NCBI GenBank assembly: GCA_937967875.1
Contig: CALBTQ010000577.1
Coordinates: 1-8,561, forward strand
Source of the DNA: an uncultured Pseudomonadota bacterium
GTDB lineage: Bacteria; Lernaellota; Lernaellaia; Lernaellales; Lernaellaceae
DNA length: 8,561 nucleotides
Direction of reading: 5' to 3'
Position 1 is the stretch's first letter, and every line of letters starts with the position of its first letter. The translations under genes and the position numbers were made by a program. Below the pieces are notes generated by a model. The model was not told where the DNA came from. It saw only the letters and a program-made list of their open reading frames with translations, and searched no databases. Below, piece after piece: positions 1 through 5,931 of this stretch.

Positions 1-3
1 CAA

Positions 4-32
4 TCCTGGATGCCCGCCTGCGCGGGCATGAC
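4..32 (+). repeat. REP-like palindromic extragenic element, copy A
   Basis: An imperfectly conserved 29-base element centred on a perfect palindrome at 10-29: an 8-bp stem (ATGCCCGC / GCGGGCAT) around a CTGC loop. A second copy lies in inverted orientation at 955-983 with 25/29 identity. The form TGGATnCCCGCCTGCGCGGGnATGAC is a familiar intergenic palindrome in GC-rich proteobacterial genomes. No transposase lies in the window. It could also act as a terminator for a gene left of the window, but no T-run follows it. Confidence 0.65.
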
Positions 33-105
33 AAAGCCCCATGCGCGTCGCCGCCGGCCGAGGTTCCGCACAATGAATGAAATATAGGTGCAGTAATTAT
101 TCCTG

Positions 106-134
106 CTGACCGGCGGGCCGGGTTTTGCTAGGAT
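106..134 (+). promoter_or_regulatory. Probable sigma70-type promoter for the lolA-like gene
   Basis: CTGACC (106-111, four of six matches to the -35 consensus) is followed after 17 bases by TAGGAT (129-134, four of six to the -10). The -10 is preceded by TGC (126-128), giving an extended -10. Transcription would start near 141 and leave a leader of about 50 bases before the ATG at 193. This is pattern matching only; the sigma factor preference of the host is unknown. Confidence 0.35.
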
Positions 135-192
135 GCGCGGCGGTGAACCTTTTGGGCCCGCGCGTGGTCCAAAGGCAAACAAGGAGAGACCC

Positions 193-849
193 ATGCGACA
201 AACGCTCTTGACGATCATCGTGTTCGCGCTGCTCGCCCTGCCCGTCGCCGCTCCGGCCGACGAGCTGGCGGACGTGCAGGCGGGCATTCAGAAAAAATAC
301 GGCCAGGCGAAGGACCTGTCCTTCGACTTTGCGCAGACGACCACCCTGGCGCAGATGGGCGGCATCGAGCGCACGGCGTCCGGCCGCATCTTCCTGGCGC
401 AGCCCAACAAGCTGCGGTGGGAGTACGACACGCCGACCAAGAAGCAGATCATCAGCGACGGCGCGACGCTGGTGATGGTCAGCGAAGAGGAAAAGAAGGC
501 CTATGTGACCAAGACCGGCGCCCAGTTCGACATCCGGCAGCCGCTGGCGATCCTCACCGGGCAGGTGGACCTGTGCAACACCTACGAGGCGTCGCTGCTG
601 GAGCCGGTGGAAGGCCGCAAGCGGATCAAGCTCGTACCGAAAAAACCGGCGGGCTTCCAGTCGATGATCCTGCACGTGGACGCGAACACGTCGCTGGTGC
701 AGGCGATCGAATCGGTGGACGCCTACGGCAACAAGACGATGCTGCGGCTCACCAACCAGCAGTTCAATCGCGGCCTGCCCGACTCGAAGTTCGTCTTCAC
801 GCCGCGCGACGACATCGAGATCGTCGATCAGCCGATGCTCGACTTTTAA
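193..849 (+). CDS. lolA: LolA-family outer-membrane lipoprotein carrier protein
   Basis: Predicted periplasmic chaperone of 218 residues that would take lipoproteins released by the LolCDE ABC transporter and ferry them to the outer membrane. The ATG at 193 is chosen over an in-frame ATG at 133 because AAGGAGAG (181-188) sits just upstream and because translation then opens with a clean Sec signal peptide: Arg2, a hydrophobic core at 4-18 and a cleavage site near AAPA (19-22). The mature part follows the LolA pattern: an amphipathic helix (25-40), the 'SFDFAQTT' strand (43-50), 'TASGRIFLAQPNKLRWEY' (61-78), then 'IISDGATLVMVSEEEKKAYV' (86-105). Length is close to the usual ~200 residues. It appears monocistronic and is bracketed by two inverted REP-like repeats. 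A LolA-like protein devoted to another hydrophobic cargo is possible, since LolB and LolCDE are not in view. The fold call is firm; the exact role is inferred. Confidence 0.8.
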   Translation: MRQTLLTIIVFALLALPVAAPADELADVQAGIQKKYGQAKDLSFDFAQTTTLAQMGGIERTASGRIFLAQPNKLRWEYDTPTKKQIISDGATLVMVSEEEKKAYVTKTGAQFDIRQPLAILTGQVDLCNTYEASLLEPVEGRKRIKLVPKKPAGFQSMILHVDANTSLVQAIESVDAYGNKTMLRLTNQQFNRGLPDSKFVFTPRDDIEIVDQPMLDF

Positions 850-954
850 CTTTTAACGCTCATTTTTCGTACGCTCGCCCGGCGCTGACGCGCCCGGAAG
901 TCTGTGCTCGTTGTTGACGGATACCGAGTCGATTTTGGGATGACAGGAAGGATC

Positions 955-983
955 GTCATTCTCGTGCAGGCGGGAATCCAGGA
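955..983 (-). repeat. REP-like palindromic extragenic element, copy B (inverted)
   Basis: The reverse complement matches copy A (4-32) at 25 of 29 positions. Two of the differences are compensatory: the third stem pair changes from G-C to T-A. The other two differences are G-to-A type changes that create C/A mismatches, so this copy is partly decayed. It lies in the non-coding tail between the convergent lolA-like gene and the lipoprotein gene. The flanking bases 948-959 hold a further short inverted repeat (ATGAC...GTCAT). Confidence 0.6.
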
Positions 984-1010
984 CCAGCCGATACCTTTCC
1001 TGACCATATA

Positions 1011-1049
1011 AAAAAACGGGGACACGACCGAATCATGCCCCCGATTTTT
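1011..1049. terminator. Bidirectional intrinsic terminator between convergent genes
   Basis: CGGGG (1017-1021) pairs with CCCCG (1039-1043) across a loop of about 17 bases. An A-run on the left (1010-1016) and T-run on the right (1045-1049) extend the stem past one mismatch. Read on the minus strand, the GC stem is followed by seven T residues, placed 15 bases after the stop of the lipoprotein gene. Read on the plus strand, it is followed by ATTTTT and would stop transcription from the lolA-like gene. The long loop is the weak point; the minus direction is the better terminator. Confidence 0.65.
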
Positions 1050-1063
1050 CATCGTCATTTCTC

Positions 1064-2356
1064 TTAGTTGAAGATCAACCGCCAGTTGGCCTGATGCGGA
1101 GCCTGGGCGCCGAGGGAGAACACGCCGTAGATCGTGGTGATCTCGTGCGGCACATCCACCGGGACCACCGAATCGGCCAGCACTTCGTACAACACCGGCT
1201 CGGCGTTGTTCTTCAGGCCGGCGATAAAGACGCGGCCGTTGCGCCAGACCGTCGCGTGAATCATTCGCACCGAATCGTCGGTCTCGTCGATGCGGCGGCA
1301 CGACCATTGGCCGTCGCGCCAATCCCAGAACCGCTCTTCGGTCTGCGAATACTTGATGACCACCGCGCGGTCTTCGTTGCCGAACACCCCTTCTGGAGGC
1401 ATGTTCGCGCAGCCCAGCGGCGGCGTCACCGGCGTCCAGATATCGTCGGTCATGCGTAGCAGGCGCGACGTTTGCGCATTCGCATCGACGATCCCCAGGC
1501 CGTTTTGCATGTCGAACATTTCCAGGACTTTAAATTGGTAATCGCCGAATCCCGCCGGCATGCCGATCCACTGCCAATCGTTGTTGAGCAGGCGCAGGAA
1601 ATAATTGCCGTTGTCGCCGCTGCCGGAAACAAAACCGTTGGCGGCATCGAAGAAGTACATGGCGTTGTGGTTCGCGCCCGGGTGGCCGTCCAATTCTTCG
1701 CCGGGGATATTGTCGCTGTACTGGTAGAGGTAGTTATTGGTCACAAAGATCTGCCAGACATACGATGAAGCCCAGAAATTACCGCCGGCGCCGTAGGCGC
1801 TGATGTTGGTTACCGCCGCGTTCATATGCGCCTGGGGCCGCATGGGTTTCAAGGACCAACCGGTGTCCGGATCGTAATCCATCCAATAGTGCAAAGCCGA
1901 GACCATGTCGCCGAATTGGTTCCAGACGCCGTATCCTTGTTGACCGTCGGCGAAGGACATCGGGCCCAATTCCGCTCCGGGCCAGCCGGTCGACGGATTG
2001 GGCATTGCCTGTTCGATCCACCCTTTTTCCGCTTGTCGAAAAGACGTGTACTCGCTGTCATTCAGACCGAAAACCATCAAATACGTGGGACCGGTATCGT
2101 CATCGTCGTCATCGTCGTCATCATCGTCGTCGTCATCGACGGCATCGTCATCGTCGTCGTCATCGATAAAATCGTCGTCGGTCGTCGAGTCGTCATCGCT
2201 CAGCGAATCGTCGTCGACGGCATCGTCGTCGCCGGAATCGTCGTCATCGTCGGCTGATGCTGAATCTGAGGCGGAATCGTCGTCATCATCGCAGGAGATA
2301 AGGTTTACCGAAAAAAGGATCAGCAAGGACACAAGGACGAATCCGGCGCAACGCAT
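1064..2356 (-). CDS. Asp-tethered lipoprotein with propeller-like repeats
   Basis: Not a family I can name. The 430-residue product starts with a lipoprotein signal peptide ending in the lipobox LISC (19-22), so Cys22 should be lipidated. Residues 23-87 are an extreme acidic tether: about 44 of 65 residues are Asp, the rest mostly Ser, Ala, Thr and Val. From residue 90 on the protein is rich in aromatic residues and Gly and shows about six loose repeats of 35-45 residues, near 133-170, 184-220, 232-268, 277-313, 323-357 and 365-402. Each has the shape 'F.d..nG..v.......L.......W......', as in 'YFFDAANGFVSGSGDNG...NNDWQWIGMP' and 'EMFDMQNGLGIVD...DDIWTPVTPP'. This suggests a beta-propeller (YCF48/BNR-like layout), but no Asp-box is present. 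The start is fixed by GGAGG (2363-2367), six bases before ATG, and a good promoter lies just upstream. Asp at +2 would favour inner-membrane retention by the E. coli Lol rule, which may not apply in this host. Confidence 0.85.
   Translation of the reverse strand: MRCAGFVLVSLLILFSVNLISCDDDDDSASDSASADDDDDSGDDDAVDDDSLSDDDSTTDDDFIDDDDDDDAVDDDDDDDDDDDDDDTGPTYLMVFGLNDSEYTSFRQAEKGWIEQAMPNPSTGWPGAELGPMSFADGQQGYGVWNQFGDMVSALHYWMDYDPDTGWSLKPMRPQAHMNAAVTNISAYGAGGNFWASSYVWQIFVTNNYLYQYSDNIPGEELDGHPGANHNAMYFFDAANGFVSGSGDNGNYFLRLLNNDWQWIGMPAGFGDYQFKVLEMFDMQNGLGIVDANAQTSRLLRMTDDIWTPVTPPLGCANMPPEGVFGNEDRAVVIKYSQTEERFWDWRDGQWSCRRIDETDDSVRMIHATVWRNGRVFIAGLKNNAEPVLYEVLADSVVPVDVPHEITTIYGVFSLGAQAPHQANWRLIFN
2096..2290 (-). 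repeat. GAY-codon microsatellite encoding the Asp tether of the 430-aa lipoprotein
   Basis: On the plus strand this reads as long runs of TCG/TCA triplets, that is, GAC/GAT Asp codons on the coding strand. The longest uninterrupted stretch encodes 14 Asp residues (74-87), preceded by runs of 3-7 Asp separated by Ser, Ala-Val, Phe-Ile or Thr-Thr pairs. Because the unit is three bases, slippage would change tether length without breaking the frame. GAC and GAT are mixed, so the tract is not a pure repeat. Confidence 0.8.
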
Positions 2357-2393
2357 CGCGCACCTCCAATAATTCTGTTATGCCCCCAGTAAA

Positions 2394-2422
2394 ATCATAC
2401 TCCTCGCCCGGGCGTATGGCAA
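2394..2422 (-). promoter_or_regulatory. Sigma70-type promoter for the 430-aa lipoprotein gene
   Basis: Read on the minus strand: TTGCCA (2422-2417, five of six matches to the -35), a 17-base spacer, then TATGAT (2399-2394, five of six to the -10). The predicted start of transcription is near 2387, giving a leader of about 30 bases that contains the Shine-Dalgarno. It lies in the 101-base gap after the HAD gene, so the lipoprotein can be expressed independently of that gene. Confidence 0.6.
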
Positions 2423-2457
2423 GACAATTGGCGGATTATTTGCAGAAAAAATTAGAA

Positions 2458-3066
2458 CTAAGACAACAGGTTCAAATCGCTGAGAATTTCCCGCACCGCC
2501 GCCATCCCGCGGGTGAGGCGAGCGTCAAAACCAAGCTCCCGCGCGGCGTCGACGTTGTACTTGTTGTCGTCGAAAAAGAGGATTTTATCGGCCGGCACGC
2601 CGGATTGCTCGACCACCTGCGTGAAGGCGTCGGGGTTGGGCTTAAGCAAGCCGGTGAGGTGCGAGAAGAACGTCTGCCCGAAAAACGGCAGCAGGTCCAT
2701 CGTGCGCAATTTTTCGTAAAACAGCGCGTTGGAGTTGGAGAGGATCGCCAGCGGAAAGCGCCCGTACAGCGCGGCGAGCGTCTCGTGCGTTTCGGGGAAC
2801 GGACCGTCGAACCAGTCGACCATCGTGGTAAGAAACTCAGCGGCGGACAGCGGCAGTTGCAGCTCGCGCACGGCGTAGGCGGCGAAGTCCTCGCCGCTCA
2901 TGCGGCCGGTTTCGAAGGCGACCACCGCCGGGGAGTCGATCCACCACTGCCACAGTTCGGCGGGCGTCAGGCGGTCTTCGATCCAGGCCAGCAACTCCGG
3001 CGCGCCCCGCATGCGCACCAGCACGCCAACCATGTCGAAGAGGATAAGTTGCGGTCGATCGTCCAT
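2458..3066 (-). CDS. HAD-family (subfamily IA, YihX-like) phosphatase/hydrolase
   Basis: A 202-residue soluble haloacid dehalogenase-like enzyme. Motif I is 'LILFDMVGVLV' (7-17) with the nucleophile Asp11. Motif II is 'AILSNSN' with Ser110. Motif III Lys142 lies in 'LLKPNPDAF'. Motif IV is 'ILFFDDNKYNVDAARELGF' with Asp166/Asp167. The helical insert between motifs I and II is the subfamily-I type-1 cap. The position two residues after the nucleophile, usually a second Asp, is Val13. Relatives of the YihX/'FDLGGV' type also lack an acid there, so the protein may still be active, perhaps on sugar phosphates. Substrate cannot be read from sequence. ATG at 3066 has a GAGGG Shine-Dalgarno (3071-3075) four bases away. 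It lies between two lipoprotein genes on the same strand with about 100-base gaps and its own promoter candidate, so a shared operon is unlikely to be strict. Confidence 0.85.
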   Translation of the reverse strand: MDDRPQLILFDMVGVLVRMRGAPELLAWIEDRLTPAELWQWWIDSPAVVAFETGRMSGEDFAAYAVRELQLPLSAAEFLTTMVDWFDGPFPETHETLAALYGRFPLAILSNSNALFYEKLRTMDLLPFFGQTFFSHLTGLLKPNPDAFTQVVEQSGVPADKILFFDDNKYNVDAARELGFDARLTRGMAAVREILSDLNLLS

Positions 3067-3095
3067 CGTTCCCTCGCGTGAAAATCGTTGCGGTC

Positions 3096-3124
3096 ATTAT
3101 TGGCGAGAACGCACCGGGAAGCAA
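3096..3124 (-). promoter_or_regulatory. Possible promoter for the HAD hydrolase gene
   Basis: On the minus strand TTGCTT (3124-3119) and AATAAT (3101-3096, five of six to the -10) are separated by 17 bases, with predicted transcription start near 3089. The -35 matches only at TTG, so support rests mostly on the -10 and the spacing. Confidence 0.35.
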
Positions 3125-3165
3125 CAACGATGTTTTTGCAAACGACGGGCAAATAAGATATTTGA

Positions 3166-3765
3166 TTAATACATCGACACCGGCGGATCATGCGTAACGC
3201 AAATATCCTCCAGAATATCTTCATGACCGGCGCTGTCGCTCACGATCAACCGGGCGCAGTATTCCCCCTGAGGGATGCCCAACGGATCATCTATCGAGCC
3301 AAACGTGTATGCTAGCCAAAAAGTTGTTGGATTGTCACAGTCATCCACATCATAGACGTCGCCATCGGTTTCAAGATCTCTCCAGTCCAAACAGGGGTCA
3401 GTAATAACCGGCATATCCAATAGGCAGAACTCCCCATCCGGGGCAAGATCATTATTGGGATCGCATACCGTAAAATAAATGTAGCTCACCCACCAATATC
3501 CGATATTCTCAATTTCCTGCAACTCTGTCGGATTCGGTTCCCAGTAAACGTTGCCGATTCTTGGTGAAACACCATCGTCGATCGTATCGTCGTCGGATGT
3601 ATCATCGTCGAATATGTCGTCATCGATCGCATCGTCATCGTCAGTTGCGTCGTCGTCATTATCATCATCCGTTGAATTGTCGTCATTATCGTCGTCGTCA
3701 TCGCAGTAGGTAAAAGCGAAGACGAATAGACAAAGGATGAGGAGAAGATAATATGGATATTTCAT
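3166..3765 (-). CDS. Asp-tethered, cysteine-rich lipoprotein
   Basis: No recognised family. The ATG at 3765 is preferred to one at 3804 because AAGGAAGG (3771-3778) sits five bases upstream and because the signal peptide then starts correctly with Met-Lys. The product is 199 residues. A hydrophobic stretch (4-20) ends in FTYC (18-21). Cys21 is followed at once by an acidic tether (22-64) of mostly Asp in short runs with Asn, Thr, Ala, Ile and Phe, so lipidation is likely. However, Tyr just before the Cys departs from the usual Ala/Gly/Ser. The remaining ~135 residues hold six cysteines (101, 114, 125, 143, 170, 189), which would suit three disulfides outside the cytoplasm. 'GEYCARLIVSDSAGHED' (167-183) resembles the last strands of PKD/Ig-like beta-sandwich domains. 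The gene is AT-richer than the CoA-ligase gene beside it. A ligand or surface role is plausible but unproven. Confidence 0.8.
   Translation of the reverse strand: MKYPYYLLLILCLFVFAFTYCDDDDDNDDNSTDDDNDDDATDDDDAIDDDIFDDDTSDDDTIDDGVSPRIGNVYWEPNPTELQEIENIGYWWVSYIYFTVCDPNNDLAPDGEFCLLDMPVITDPCLDWRDLETDGDVYDVDDCDNPTTFWLAYTFGSIDDPLGIPQGEYCARLIVSDSAGHEDILEDICVTHDPPVSMY
3574..3702 (-). repeat. GAY-codon microsatellite encoding the Asp tether of the 199-aa lipoprotein
   Basis: Encodes residues 22-64, nearly all Asp in runs of two to five broken by Asn, Ser-Thr, Ala-Thr, Ala-Ile, Ile-Phe or Thr-Ser. The pattern of short Asp runs split by hydrophobic or hydroxyl pairs is the same as in the 430-aa lipoprotein, although the downstream domains are unrelated. 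Confidence 0.75.
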
Positions 3766-3823
3766 GGCAACCTTCCTTATAGACAAATTCCATTGTCCTC
3801 CCAACGTCTCCGCAGGAGTAGGC

Positions 3824-3829
3824 TATAAT
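3824..3829 (+). promoter_or_regulatory. Perfect -10 box (TATAAT), candidate promoter for the CoA-ligase gene
   Basis: TATAAT on the plus strand, with transcription expected near 3836. No convincing -35 lies 16-18 bases upstream; the nearest TTG (3793) is too far. It overlaps an in-frame ATG (3828), which is one reason to place the protein start downstream at 3951. It also overlaps the opposing promoter at 3828-3856, so the two would compete for polymerase. Confidence 0.3.
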
Positions 3830-3856
3830 GATAATTCAATACGCCTTTTCAATCAA
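3828..3856 (-). promoter_or_regulatory. Probable promoter for the 199-aa lipoprotein gene
   Basis: On the minus strand TTGATT (3856-3851, four of six) and TATCAT (3833-3828, five of six) are separated by 17 bases. Transcription would start near 3821, giving a leader of about 55 bases. The region is AT-rich, as expected for a promoter between divergent genes. Confidence 0.45.
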
Positions 3857-3950
3857 CAACGGAATCGACACACAATTTTATGGCGGCGCCTCAATCTCCT
3901 TTTCCGAATGCCTTGCATCCGACGGCCGTTCGGATTATATCCTGACAGCC

Positions 3951-5345
3951 ATGAAACACATCGATTTATCCCGGCTGTTCGACCCGCGAAAGTTGCTCAT
4001 CGTCGGGGCCAGCGACCAAAAACTGTTCAGCGCCGGCATCGCCCGCTACCTGTTTGAACACGGCTTCGCCGAGCGCGTCACGCTGGTCAACGCGAAGGGC
4101 AACAGCGTGTTCGGCCGCGCCACGCACACCACCATCGCGAGCGCGGCGAGCGAGGGTCCGTTCGACCTGGCGATCATCGTGGTGGCCGCGCCGCACATCG
4201 AGCGCAGCGTCGAACAGCTCGCGGCGATCGGCGTGAAGCTGGCGATCGTCGAGAGCGCGGGCTTCGCCGAAACCGGCGCGGAGGGCGCGGCGCGTCAGGC
4301 GTCGCTCAAGGCCAAGGCCGAGGCCTTGGGCATTCGCCTGCTGGGCCCCAACTGCGTGGGCGTGGTCGACACGCGCAGCCGTTTTTCCTCGACCGAGGTG
4401 CAGGAGGAAAGCCTGCGGCGCGGCGGCGTGGCGCTGATCGCGCAAAGCGGCGTCTTCGGCTCGATCCTGCTGGATTGGGCGCCCTACAACGGCCTGCATC
4501 TGTCCAAGGCGATCACGCTGGGCAACCGCATCGACCTGGACGAAGCGGACTTTCTGTATTTTCTGGCCGACGATCCGGACACGCGCGTGGTCGCGCTGTA
4601 CCTGGAAGGCGTGGGCGACGGCCCCAAGTTCATGGACGCCGTGCGCACCTGCGCGGCGCGCAAACCGGTCGTCGTGCTCAAGGGCGGCGTGACCGACGCG
4701 GGCGCCAAGGCGGTGGGTAGCCACACGGCGAGCCTGGCCGGATCGGACGCGGTGTTCGCCGGGGCGCTGGCCCAGGCCGGCGGCATTCGCGCGCGCTCGC
4801 TGGAGCACCTGACCGACCTCGCCGCAGCCTTCGACCACTGCCCGCTGCCCAAGGGGCTGAACGTGGCGATGGTGACGACCTCGGGCTCGCAGGGCATTTT
4901 GGCGACCGACACGATCGTCGCCGCCGGACTGCGCCTGGCGACGCTCTCGCCGGAAACGATCGCGAAAGTGCAGGCGGTCGCGCCGGCGTGGATGACCGTG
5001 GGCAATCCGCTGGACGTGGGGCCCTCGGGCGTCTACAACATCGCGCTGGACGCGCTGCTGGACGATCCGCAGATCGACGCGCTGCTGGTGCTCATCGCCA
5101 TTCCGTGGGGCGCGGTGGCCCCGTTCGTGGGCAGCGGCGTGGGCATGGAGCAGATGATCTTCCACGACCTGGCCAAGGTGCGCGCGAAGGCGCAGGAGAT
5201 GCCGATTCTGGTTGCGCATATCGGGCATCCGCGTTTCGTGAAAATGACCGAGGAAGCGGTGGGCGATTTCCTGCCGGTGTACCCCAACGCGGAGCGGGCG
5301 GCCGCGGCGTTGGCGGCGATGGCGAATTTCAGAAAAGCAGAGTGA
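3951..5345 (+). CDS. ADP-forming acyl-CoA synthetase (acetate-CoA ligase) alpha subunit
   Basis: A 464-residue member of the NDP-forming acyl-CoA synthetase family, which interconverts acyl-CoA, ADP and Pi with the free acid, CoA and ATP through a phosphohistidine. It has the alpha-subunit layout. A CoA-binding Rossmann domain comes first, with 'LLIVGAS' at 15-21 and 'GPNCVG' at 132-137. A succinyl-CoA-ligase-like domain follows, with 'GGVALIAQSG' at 158-167, 'GNRIDLDE' at 191-198 and the phospho-acceptor motif 'SHTASLAG' with His258. A second flavodoxin-like domain carries 'TTSGSQGILATD' at 309-320 and 'GNPLDVGPS' at 351-359. Length and His position match archaeal ACD alpha subunits (about 460 residues, His257 in Pyrococcus). 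The ATP-grasp beta part is absent and both neighbours point the other way, so the partner must be elsewhere. Start is uncertain: an in-frame ATG at 3828 has a good Shine-Dalgarno (CAGGAG, 3813-3818) and would add 41 residues. Homology begins only after 3951, which lacks a clear ribosome site. The 3' end overlaps the convergent gene by 17 bases. Confidence 0.88.
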   Translation: MKHIDLSRLFDPRKLLIVGASDQKLFSAGIARYLFEHGFAERVTLVNAKGNSVFGRATHTTIASAASEGPFDLAIIVVAAPHIERSVEQLAAIGVKLAIVESAGFAETGAEGAARQASLKAKAEALGIRLLGPNCVGVVDTRSRFSSTEVQEESLRRGGVALIAQSGVFGSILLDWAPYNGLHLSKAITLGNRIDLDEADFLYFLADDPDTRVVALYLEGVGDGPKFMDAVRTCAARKPVVVLKGGVTDAGAKAVGSHTASLAGSDAVFAGALAQAGGIRARSLEHLTDLAAAFDHCPLPKGLNVAMVTTSGSQGILATDTIVAAGLRLATLSPETIAKVQAVAPAWMTVGNPLDVGPSGVYNIALDALLDDPQIDALLVLIAIPWGAVAPFVGSGVGMEQMIFHDLAKVRAKAQEMPILVAHIGHPRFVKMTEEAVGDFLPVYPNAERAAAALAAMANFRKAE

Positions 5346-5931
5346 AGCGCAGCAGGCCCGCGTAGAAGGCGTAGCCGCCGGCCTCGGCGTCGTCCTCTTC
5401 GGCGTGTTTGTATTCGAGGTTCGACGAGAAGTACCCCACCCGGCCGCCGACGCCCACGGTGAAGGAATTGGCGACGAAGAAGTCGACGCCCGCGCCCAGC
5501 GCGCCGCCGAAACCGTGCGCGTTGTTGTCGTCGGAGAGCGTCGTGTCTTTGACCACCCACTTGGCCTTGTAGCCCAGGAAGCTCGCGCCGCCCATGAGCG
5601 TCACGTAGGGCACGACGTATTGGGTGTTCCAGTTGAAGCGCGGCCCGAACAGGGCGGTGAAGTGGCTCAGGTCGATCTGGCCGGTTTCGTCTTCGTCGCT
5701 CGCTTCGTGAACGCTGTAGATGAAATCGGCCTCGAGGCCGAGCCAATCGACTACGCCGTAGGCGAAGGCCCCGCCGAAGGCCAGGTCGGCCGCGAACATG
5801 TCGCCCAGATCGCCGCCGAGCATCACGCCGCCGGCCTGGGGCATGATGGCGAAATCGTTTTCCATCAGCGCCGCGGCCGGCGCGGCCGCGAGCAGCATAA
5901 GCAACAAGGCCAACGCCAAGCGTTTCATCAT
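5329..5931 (-). CDS. Small outer-membrane beta-barrel protein (third gene of operon)
   Basis: A 200-residue exported protein. The signal peptide is MMKR followed by a Leu/Ala core to about residue 17, with cleavage near Ala21. The mature part alternates aromatic and small residues in the manner of an eight-stranded barrel. It includes 'PYVTLMGGASFLGYKAKW' and paired strands 'FGGALGAGVDFF' and 'SFTVGVGGRVGYF', and ends '...LLRFTLLF' with the C-terminal Phe expected of a BAM-inserted barrel. Acidic loops ('EASDEDE', 'HAEEDDAE') would face outward. The ATG at 5931 overlaps the stop of the preceding gene (TAATG), so translation is probably coupled; a second ATG follows directly, and GTG at 5937 is a less likely start. 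Its last 17 bases overlap the convergent CoA-ligase gene. Function beyond a small porin- or OmpX/OmpW-like barrel cannot be told. Confidence 0.82.
   Translation of the reverse strand: MMKRLALALLLMLLAAAPAAALMENDFAIMPQAGGVMLGGDLGDMFAADLAFGGAFAYGVVDWLGLEADFIYSVHEASDEDETGQIDLSHFTALFGPRFNWNTQYVVPYVTLMGGASFLGYKAKWVVKDTTLSDDNNAHGFGGALGAGVDFFVANSFTVGVGGRVGYFSSNLEYKHAEEDDAEAGGYAFYAGLLRFTLLF

Noticed and set aside
110..126. CCGGC-GG-GCCGG hairpin followed by GTTTTG, as a terminator
   Set aside because: The loop is only two bases and the T-run is four, and the hairpin lies inside the predicted promoter spacer of the lolA-like gene. Not convincing as a terminator.
97..675. Minus-strand frame opposite the lolA-like gene
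   Set aside because: Shadow frame with no recognisable domain or start signals; the plus-strand product has a signal peptide and LolA motifs.
4..983. CRISPR array or composite transposon around the lolA-like gene
   Set aside because: There are only two inverted palindromic copies, with no regular spacers, no transposase and no target-site duplications visible.
1998..2372. Plus-strand reading frame with long poly-Ser runs
   Set aside because: It is the antisense of the Asp-codon tract (TCG/TCA triplets). It has no ribosome site or signal, while the opposite strand has a lipobox, a Shine-Dalgarno and a promoter.
2441..2461. TTAG-TT-CTAA hairpin with T-run after the HAD gene, as a terminator
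   Set aside because: The stem is only four AT-rich base pairs and overlaps the stop codon; too weak to call.
3966..5228. Long minus-strand open frame of 420 codons opposite the CoA-ligase gene
   Set aside because: Its Arg/His/Gln-rich low-information translation is typical of a GC-rich shadow frame. The plus strand carries all family motifs.
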